A stretch of DNA of 11,375 nucleotides. It comes from Acidobacteriota bacterium (GTDB taxonomy: Bacteria > Acidobacteriota > Terriglobia > Terriglobales > Acidobacteriaceae). The stretch's first letter is position 1, and every line of letters starts with the position of its first letter. The stretch is from the NCBI GenBank assembly GCA_028873155.1, contig JAGWML010000088.1, forward strand, positions 1 to 11,375, read 5' to 3'. The notes under the pieces were generated by a model that worked only from the letters and a program-made list of their open reading frames with translations, was not told the DNA's origin and ran no database searches. Positions 6,346 to 11,375 of this stretch are shown piece after piece. A program made the position numbers and the translations under genes.

Positions 6346-7212
6346 TCACCCGTTCGCCGCGTAGCCCATCCCCGTCAGCACGCCGCGCATGTAAGCAAAG
6401 CTCTCCGTCACGCCCGGCATCGGGTCCTCGCCGTGAATCTCATATTCCAGATCCACCCATCCCGCATACTTGATCGCGATCAGCGCCTGAAAAATCTCCC
6501 GTATCGGCAGCTTGCCCTGGCCCACCGCCACCTGGCTCTCTTTCTCTTTCATGTCCGCCAGGTCCTTCATGTGCACGTTGAACAGCCGCGGTCCCGCCGC
6601 GTGAATCGCCTCCACCACATCCACGCCCGCGCGCGCGCAATGCCCCACGTCGATGCAGCAGCCCATCCGCCGGTCCATCTGGCCCACGGCCTTCAGCACA
6701 TCCAGCGGCGAGCGGTAGATCTTGTCCTCCGGTCCGTGGTTGTGAATCGCAAATTGAATGTCGTACTCCTGCACGAACCGCTCGATCCGCGGCAGTGCCT
6801 CCGGCAGCGGATCGCCCGCCACAATCACTTTCGCTCCCGCCCGCCGCGCGTACTCAAACTTCGCGCGAATATCCGCATCCTCATCCTTGGGGAAGTACAC
6901 CGTCCCCACCGCGTGCACGTGGATGCCATTGGTCCGGTAGTCGAAGGTTGCGCGCGCCTCGTCGTCGGCGTCCATGGGCAGATGGTCTTTTACATCCTTC
7001 GCATTCAGGCCCGCGGTGCGCAGCTCGCGCAGATCCGCGATGAGCTGCGTCCGCATGAACTCGCGAAAGGTGTAGCTGGCAATGCCCAGGCGGATCGGCG
7101 GTGTCCCACCGCTCTCGGCGCGCGGTTGCGCGGGCAGGGAAGGCGCCGCAGTGGCAGCGGCGGCAAAGGCAACATTGCGGAGAAAGGTGCGCCGGCAGAT
7201 CGAAGATTCCAT
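6346..7212 (-). CDS. Tat-exported sugar phosphate isomerase/epimerase-like TIM-barrel protein
   Basis: A 288-residue protein of the xylose-isomerase-like TIM-barrel superfamily, which includes sugar epimerases, inosose dehydratases and endonuclease IV. The N-terminus ICRRTFLRN plus an alanine-rich hydrophobic stretch to about residue 28 is a Tat signal, so the folded protein probably acts in the periplasm. The barrel begins with IRLGIASYTFREF (40-52). Candidate metal or catalytic residues are in FAIHNHGPED (H157, H159), CIDVGH (D188, H191), FNVHMKDL (H214) and VDLEYEIHGEDP (E256). ATG 7212 puts the twin arginines at 7-8; GGAAGGGA lies about 10 nt upstream within a small inverted repeat, GAGTCC-5 nt-GGACTC (7220-7236). 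Upstream in-frame codons to 7257 would bury the Tat signal. It lies 74 nt after the second permease on the same strand, so it may be the last gene of that operon. Substrate unknown. Confidence 0.85.
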   Translation of the reverse strand: MESSICRRTFLRNVAFAAAATAAPSLPAQPRAESGGTPPIRLGIASYTFREFMRTQLIADLRELRTAGLNAKDVKDHLPMDADDEARATFDYRTNGIHVHAVGTVYFPKDEDADIRAKFEYARRAGAKVIVAGDPLPEALPRIERFVQEYDIQFAIHNHGPEDKIYRSPLDVLKAVGQMDRRMGCCIDVGHCARAGVDVVEAIHAAGPRLFNVHMKDLADMKEKESQVAVGQGKLPIREIFQALIAIKYAGWVDLEYEIHGEDPMPGVTESFAYMRGVLTGMGYAANG

Positions 7213-7286
7213 CAGGTGTGAGTCCCTTCCGGACTCCTCATTCCTAGCTGAACACAACCCCGTCCCTCAAGCCTGCAGCTTCGCCG

Positions 7287-8543
7287 TCACTCGTAGCGAA
7301 GAGCCTCGATCGGGTCCATCGACGCCGCCTTCCACGCGGGGTAGATGCCGAAAACCAGTCCCACCAGGCACGCCACCATAAAGGCCACGATCACCCATGT
7401 GGCCGACAGCGCCGCATGCAGGAACGAAACCGCGTAATGCAGAATCAGCGTAAACACCGACCCCGCAAGAATTCCCACAATCCCGCCCACCATGCACAGC
7501 GTCACCGCCTCCAGCGTGAACTGCAGCAGGATATTCTTCTTCGTCGCGCCAATCGCCTTGCGCACACCAATCTCGCGTGTCCGCTCGGTCACGCTCACCA
7601 GCATGATGTTCATCACGCCCACGCCGCCCACCATCAGCCCCACAGACGACACCGCCACCATGAACAGAAACAGTCCGCCCGTCAGCTGGTTCCACAACCG
7701 CGTGAGTGAGTCCGGCCCGAAGATCGCGAAGTTGTCGTCCTGGTTGGCGCGCAAACCGCGCCGCACGCGCATGAGATCTCTCACTTCCTCGACAACCAGT
7801 CCCTTGTTTGCCTGGTCGTCATACCTCACCACAATCCAATAATCCTTGATCTCCGGGTGAATCTTATGAAACGTGGCCAGCGGAAAATAGGCCGAGTTGT
7901 CCTGCGTGTTGCGTCCGCTGCCGAACGGCTGCGGCTGTTTATCCAGCACGCCAATCACCGTGAAGATGTCGCCCCGGCACTCCACATCCTTACCCAGTGG
8001 CGACTCGTTCGGGAAAAGATCCTCCGCCGAGTCGTGTCCCAGCACCACCACATCTGCGGCGCGCTTCTCCTCGTCATCGGTCCACATCCGGCCTTCCAGC
8101 ATCTCGATGTCTACCGTGTCCTTCACCTGCGAGGTCGTGCCATTCAGGATCGTATTGTGGATCGAATACTTGCCGCGTTTCAGCGACACGTCGCCGAGAC
8201 CCGTCTGAAAATTCTGCGAAGTCAGTTCCGGATCGACCGCCACCACATGCGGCAGCGCCCGCATCGCAATGCCGTCGTCATAGGTCAGTTGCTTGCGGTT
8301 CAGCTCCTCGGTCGTGGGCCGCTTGCCAAACGGCTCGAAACGAAACACCCATAGATCGTTCGTCCCCAGCGAATTCACAAACTGCGCAATGTTGGTATTC
8401 AGCCCGTTGATGGCCGACGAAATCAAGATCACGGTCGAAATGCCGATGGAGATGCCCAGAATCGTCAGCGCAGAACGCAGCTTGTTCTTGCGCAGCGTGT
8501 CCAGCGCCAGCTTCACTGATTCTTTTGAGTCGCTCAGTCGCAT
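7287..8543 (-). CDS. ABC transporter permease, MacB/FtsX type (second of pair)
   Basis: A 418-residue inner-membrane permease of the MacB type: an N-terminal helix (about 24-45, RSALTILGISIGISTVIL), a large periplasmic MacB_PCD-like domain, and three C-terminal helices of the FtsX domain. The motif MNIMLVSVTERTREIGVRKAIGA, at the cytoplasmic face after helix 2, is typical and contacts the ABC ATPase. The end, YPAWKAASMDPIEALRYE, is also family-standard. Such permeases work with a separate MacB-like ATPase and a membrane-fusion protein, in export or mechanotransmission across the envelope. Its ATG lies 2 nt after the stop of the previous permease, and GGAG within that gene's last codons gives a ribosome site about 8 nt away, so the pair is probably translationally coupled. 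No ATPase gene is in the window. The substrate cannot be predicted. Confidence 0.92.
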   Translation of the reverse strand: MRLSDSKESVKLALDTLRKNKLRSALTILGISIGISTVILISSAINGLNTNIAQFVNSLGTNDLWVFRFEPFGKRPTTEELNRKQLTYDDGIAMRALPHVVAVDPELTSQNFQTGLGDVSLKRGKYSIHNTILNGTTSQVKDTVDIEMLEGRMWTDDEEKRAADVVVLGHDSAEDLFPNESPLGKDVECRGDIFTVIGVLDKQPQPFGSGRNTQDNSAYFPLATFHKIHPEIKDYWIVVRYDDQANKGLVVEEVRDLMRVRRGLRANQDDNFAIFGPDSLTRLWNQLTGGLFLFMVAVSSVGLMVGGVGVMNIMLVSVTERTREIGVRKAIGATKKNILLQFTLEAVTLCMVGGIVGILAGSVFTLILHYAVSFLHAALSATWVIVAFMVACLVGLVFGIYPAWKAASMDPIEALRYE

Positions 8544-8545
8544 CG

Positions 8546-9772
8546 TTATAGCTCCGCCCGCAGCGCCACAATCGGATCCAGCTGCGCTGCTTTATGTGCG
8601 GGATACACGCCAAAGAACAAGCCCACCGCCGTAGCCACAAACAGGCTCACCAGAATCGACCAAACCTGCACCACCGACGGGAACGCCACAATCAGCGTGA
8701 TGATCTTCGCTACCCCAACTCCCCCAATCACGCCGATCACCCCGCCCACCAGCGACATCGTCGCTGACTCGATCAGAAACTGCAGCAGAACGTCCTTCCG
8801 TCGCGCACCCAGCGCTTTGCGCACGCCAATCTCCCGCGTCCGCTCCGTCACGCTCACCAGCATGATGTTCATAATCACAATCCCGCCCACCACGAGCGAG
8901 ATGCCGGCAATCGCCACCACCACCGCGCCAAAGTTGTTCAGGATGTTGCCCAGCAGGTTCTGGAAGGTCGCGCTCGTGTCCACCGTAAACGTGTCCGGCG
9001 TGCCGGGGCTCAGGTGGCGCCGCACGCGCATAATCGTGCGCAGTTCGTCCTGCACGGCCTCCATCACGGCGCCCCCGCCGCCCGAGTCTGCAAAAATGTC
9101 CAGAGAATCGTGCGCTCCGTACTCAGCCAGATACGCCGTCAGCGGCACTGCAACCCAGTTGTCCATGCTCTGGCCAAACATCTTCCCCTGCGGCTCGGCC
9201 ACGCCGATCACGCGATAAGGCACGCCGTCCACGCGAAGCTCCTTACCCAGCGGATCGCCCGGCCCGAGCACGTTGTCCACAATGTCTGAGCCCACCACCG
9301 CCACGTGCGTGCTGTGCTCGTCTTCGGTCTCTGTAAATCCGCGCCCCAGCACGATGTTCAGGTTTGAGATTGCAGGCATTGTCCAGGTAAAGCCGCGAAT
9401 CGTGGTATCCGTCGTCGACTGCTTCCCATACACCACGCCGCCTGTCTTCGTCCGCTGCGCGCCGACTGACACGCACAGATTGCAGTCTGCCAGAATCGTC
9501 CGGTAGTCGTCGTACGTTACGTCCTTCCGCTTCTGGAACTCCAGATACTCCTCGATCGTGATGAAGGTCTGCGGCATCTTGCTGATCGTCACCACGCTCG
9601 CGCCATAGGTGTTGATCTTCGACGTCACAAACGCCTTTGCACCGTTGGTCAGCGTCACCACCGTAATGACGGACGCCACGCCGATGACCACCCCGATCAG
9701 CGTCAGGATGCTGCGCATCTTGTTGGCCCACAGCGCCTGCAGAGCCAGCTTCACACCTTCCAGAAATTCCAT
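8546..9772 (-). CDS. ABC transporter permease, MacB/FtsX type (first of pair)
   Basis: A 408-residue paralogue of the following gene with the same layout: helix 1 at about 22-43 (LTLIGVVIGVASVITVVTLT), a periplasmic domain at about 45-280, and helices at about 282-306, 335-362 and 370-390. The coupling motif MNIMLVSVTERTREIGVRKALGA (301-323) is nearly identical to that of its partner, and the C-terminus is YPAHKAAQLDPIVALRAEL. The periplasmic domain has a CxxC (C97, C100) and a glycine-rich insert near residue 231. The two proteins likely form a heterodimeric permease. GGGAAAG about 8 nt upstream of ATG 9772 is the ribosome-site candidate. It is the first gene of a minus-strand cluster with the second permease and the sugar isomerase-like gene; 361 bp without a convincing gene lie upstream. 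Confidence 0.92.
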   Translation of the reverse strand: MEFLEGVKLALQALWANKMRSILTLIGVVIGVASVITVVTLTNGAKAFVTSKINTYGASVVTISKMPQTFITIEEYLEFQKRKDVTYDDYRTILADCNLCVSVGAQRTKTGGVVYGKQSTTDTTIRGFTWTMPAISNLNIVLGRGFTETEDEHSTHVAVVGSDIVDNVLGPGDPLGKELRVDGVPYRVIGVAEPQGKMFGQSMDNWVAVPLTAYLAEYGAHDSLDIFADSGGGGAVMEAVQDELRTIMRVRRHLSPGTPDTFTVDTSATFQNLLGNILNNFGAVVVAIAGISLVVGGIVIMNIMLVSVTERTREIGVRKALGARRKDVLLQFLIESATMSLVGGVIGVIGGVGVAKIITLIVAFPSVVQVWSILVSLFVATAVGLFFGVYPAHKAAQLDPIVALRAEL

Positions 9773-10133
9773 AAATCGGGCTTTCCCGTCTCAGCCGCGC
9801 TCGTGCTTGAACTTGTCGGCCGGTCTCCCCAGTGTACGCAAAAGCCTTGCCGTCCCGCCGGGAATCCACGCTAGGACGGCACCGAGCAGCGTGCAGCCTG
9901 TATCGTTCCGTCTTTTCTTCGACGTTCCAGATGTGAGACAGGCCGCAACCGGGCGTTCTTCTCCTTGAGAGATACGCCAGGGAGCCTTGGGCAGTTCCGA
10001 CGCCGGCGCGCCTTTCACGGCAGGTTTCGCGGGCCCCGCTGGGCCACAAAATCGCCAGCTTCCTTTGCCTGCGCTATGCCTGAACTGAAACGCTCCGCAC
10101 CGCCCCGAACTTCCACCCTGCCGGCCGCTGGCC
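9773..10133. other. 361-bp intergenic region upstream of the ABC permease pair
   Basis: No convincing gene is seen. A minus-strand frame at 10018-9791 (75 codons, GTG start) has no good ribosome site and resembles no family I know. The region should hold the promoter of the permease cluster, but I see no strong -35/-10 pair. It contains an 8-bp inverted repeat TGCCGTCC/GGACGGCA (9848-9855 and 9874-9881, 18-nt spacer) about 76-109 nt before the permease start, possibly an operator or leader hairpin. A short GGCCC-CGCT-GGGCC hairpin (10032-10045) and GGCCGCTGGCC (10124-10134), overlapping the upstream gene's stop, are also present. No T-run follows them on the minus strand. Confidence 0.5.
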
Positions 10134-11069
10134 TTATCGCTTCAAGGCCGTGTTGGCCCTCACCCGCGCGGTCAGCCGCATACCGGGCGTAATCTCCACG
10201 TCCTCTCCTCGCGGCAGCGCACCCGCCACATGCACCTGGGACGCGTTTGCAAGCCTCTGCGCCGCTTCCGGATCCGGCGCGGACAGTGTTAGCGTTGCCG
10301 CCAGGGGGACCGTCACATCTCCGGCCGTCAGCGACTGCACCTGAAAGGTCAGCTCGCCTTGCTTGCCATTCGGCCCGGCTCGCTCCACACGCGTCAAAAC
10401 CGCAGTCGCCGCACTCCCCTTCGGCACCATCACCGTGCCTCCGGCCATCACATCCTCGTCCAGTTGCAGCGCCACCGGGTCCCCCACCTGCGCTTCGTCT
10501 GACCGGAGATCGGTATGGGTCACCAGGCGCAGCTCCGTTCCCTGACGCAGAACCCCATCCGGCGTTGCGACACTCTGCGGCAACGGCCCCGCTCCAGACA
10601 CCACATAACGCGCCTCGGCAATGGCGCTTGGCAGTTTCTGCGGCTCAACGGCGATCGCCTGCAGATGCACGCTCGCGCCAACGTGAATCGGCCCGGTGTA
10701 CCGTGCCGATTCCGTCGTCGGCGTCCAACCATCCGTCGTGTAATAGATCGCCGCGTCCTTTGTCGCGCTCGCGATGCTTACCTCAAACCCCGCCGCCGCA
10801 TCGCCAGAACCGATTGAGAACACCGGCTGCGCCGCACACCCGCAGTCCGGAAGGGCACGCGGCGCGTCGGCAATCTGAACCGCGTCGGCTGCAGGCGCCG
10901 CCCCCTCCGTGCCCTGCGCGGAAAGCGGATTGACGCCCTTGCCCTTCGTCCCTAAGGCCTGCACCGACGTCTTATTGATCTGCACTGTCTCGGTCATTAC
11001 TTGCGCGACACCGGACGGCCCAAAGACAACTCCGCACAGCACGATCAGAACAAGGTGAGTGGATCGCAT
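10134..11069 (-). CDS. Secreted protein with chitobiase-C-terminal-like domain
   Basis: A 311-residue exported protein of unknown function. Residues 1-22 form a signal peptide (MRSTHLVLIVLCGVVF, likely cleaved near GVAQ). About 80-158 resemble the beta-sandwich often found at the C-terminus of chitobiase/beta-hexosaminidase: a PVFSIG start, then AIYYTTDGWTPT, YTGPIHV and LQAIAV. About 178-285 form a second beta-rich module (VGDPVALQLDEDVMAGGTVM, PKGSAATAVLTRVERAG, GELTFQVQSL). This VGDPV..EDV..G..V..PKG pattern recurs in exported bacterial proteins without known activity. No catalytic domain is visible, so a binding or structural envelope role is likelier than hydrolysis. The only mature cysteines form a CxC (76, 78). 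ATG 11069 follows GGGAGG by 5 nt, which decides the start against longer in-frame options. It lies 94 nt downstream of the dUTPase gene on the same strand and might be co-transcribed. Confidence 0.8.
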   Translation of the reverse strand: MRSTHLVLIVLCGVVFGPSGVAQVMTETVQINKTSVQALGTKGKGVNPLSAQGTEGAAPAADAVQIADAPRALPDCGCAAQPVFSIGSGDAAAGFEVSIASATKDAAIYYTTDGWTPTTESARYTGPIHVGASVHLQAIAVEPQKLPSAIAEARYVVSGAGPLPQSVATPDGVLRQGTELRLVTHTDLRSDEAQVGDPVALQLDEDVMAGGTVMVPKGSAATAVLTRVERAGPNGKQGELTFQVQSLTAGDVTVPLAATLTLSAPDPEAAQRLANASQVHVAGALPRGEDVEITPGMRLTARVRANTALKR

Positions 11070-11163
11070 ATGAACCTCCCGCACCTGAACCCCGTCCAGT
11101 TCAGCAGAATCCACAAGCATGTGCAAGCCCGGCGCACGCCACCCCTCCACGCCGCTCACGTGC

Positions 11164-11375
11164 TCACCGCCCCGAGCTGCCAAATCCCTTTGCCGCCCTT
11201 GACGATTCCTCCAGCGTCTCCACCACTTCCACCGCGCCCGTCCGCACCGGCACCGGAATCATCTGCGCGATCTTCTCGCCCGCCTGTAACACCACGGCAC
11301 CTTCGCCCAGGTTCGTCATCAGCACCAGAATCTCGCCGCGATACCCCGCGTCAATCACGCCGCCCGTCGTCGCCA
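11164..11375 (-). CDS. dut: dUTP diphosphatase, C-terminal part (5' end outside window)
   Basis: The frame runs off the right edge; about 70 C-terminal residues are visible. dUTPase hydrolyses dUTP to dUMP and diphosphate, keeping uracil out of DNA and supplying dUMP for thymidylate synthesis, as a cytoplasmic homotrimer. Visible are motif 3 (GGVIDAGYRGEI, with the Asp and Tyr of the uracil pocket), motif 4 (GEKIAQMIPVPV) and the flexible C-terminal motif 5 (RAAKGFGSSGR), which closes over the active site with its Phe and Arg. Motifs 1 and 2 lie outside the window. The GTG at 11358 is internal to motif 3 and is not a start. Family assignment is firm. Confidence 0.95.
   Translation of the reverse strand, partial: ATTGGVIDAGYRGEILVLMTNLGEGAVVLQAGEKIAQMIPVPVRTGAVEVVETLEESSRAAKGFGSSGR

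Noticed and set aside
6433..7221. Plus-strand open frame of 262 codons opposite the isomerase-like gene.
   Set aside because: Arginine/histidine-rich translation without domain features; the minus-strand gene has a Tat signal and family motifs.
9791..10018. 75-codon minus-strand frame in the gap before the permeases.
   Set aside because: GTG start without a good ribosome site and no known motif; one weakly hydrophobic stretch is not enough. It is described in the intergenic entry.
9243..10049. Minus-strand open frame of 268 codons overlapping the first permease.
   Set aside because: It is a shifted frame of the permease plus non-coding DNA and shows no family features.
10247..10933. Plus-strand open frame of 228 codons opposite the secreted chitobiase-domain gene.
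   Set aside because: Proline/arginine/serine-rich composition typical of an antisense frame in high-GC DNA.
1..11375. CRISPR arrays, insertion sequences, tRNA or rRNA genes, phage or defence genes.
   Set aside because: No regularly spaced repeats, transposase motifs, terminal inverted repeats or tRNA-like folds were recognised by eye.

Overview
The window is high-GC DNA, dense with genes, and most genes favour C-ending codons. The gene content suggests a Gram-negative, Acidobacteriota-like heterotroph: a FadL-type outer-membrane protein, paired MacB/FtsX-type ABC permeases, a Tat-exported sugar-isomerase-like protein, a sulfatase and a sensor-SpoIIE phosphatase. That assignment is inferred from style and content; no rRNA or other marker is present.

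Layout from left to right. (1) 1-419, plus: the C-terminal end of a sulfatase cut by the window edge. (2) 439-954, minus: a DinB-family gene interrupted by an in-frame TAA. (3) 1018-1908, plus: glutamyl-Q tRNA(Asp) synthetase (GluQRS), divergent from the DinB gene. (4) 1933-2295, minus: a small four-helix membrane protein with a good sigma-70-type promoter and a perfect Shine-Dalgarno. (5) 2296-2621: a divergent intergenic region with two pairs of direct repeats. (6) 2622-3923, plus: FadL/OmpP1-family outer-membrane transporter, followed by a strong GC hairpin. (7) 4199-6307, plus: a signal-peptide, jelly-roll, multi-TM, SpoIIE-type PP2C phosphatase. (8) 6346-9772, minus: a three-gene cluster, two tandem ABC permeases followed by a Tat-secreted TIM-barrel sugar isomerase/epimerase-like protein. 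(9) 9773-10133: no convincing gene. (10) 10134-11069, minus: a secreted protein with a chitobiase-C-terminal-like domain. (11) 11164-11375, minus: the C-terminal end of dUTPase, cut by the right edge.

The genes do not form one obvious pathway. GluQRS and dUTPase are housekeeping functions. The sulfatase, the sugar isomerase-like protein and the jelly-roll sensor are consistent with polysaccharide or glycan use, but their co-regulation is not shown. The two permeases are probably translationally coupled (2-nt gap), yet no ABC ATPase or membrane-fusion protein is visible beside them.

I found no clear new defence, mobile or RNA-guided system. The items most worth a second look are the nonsense codon in the DinB gene, the change of codon preference inside the sensor-phosphatase gene, the orphan permease pair, the cysteine pair in the FadL N-terminus, and several short regulatory-looking repeats.
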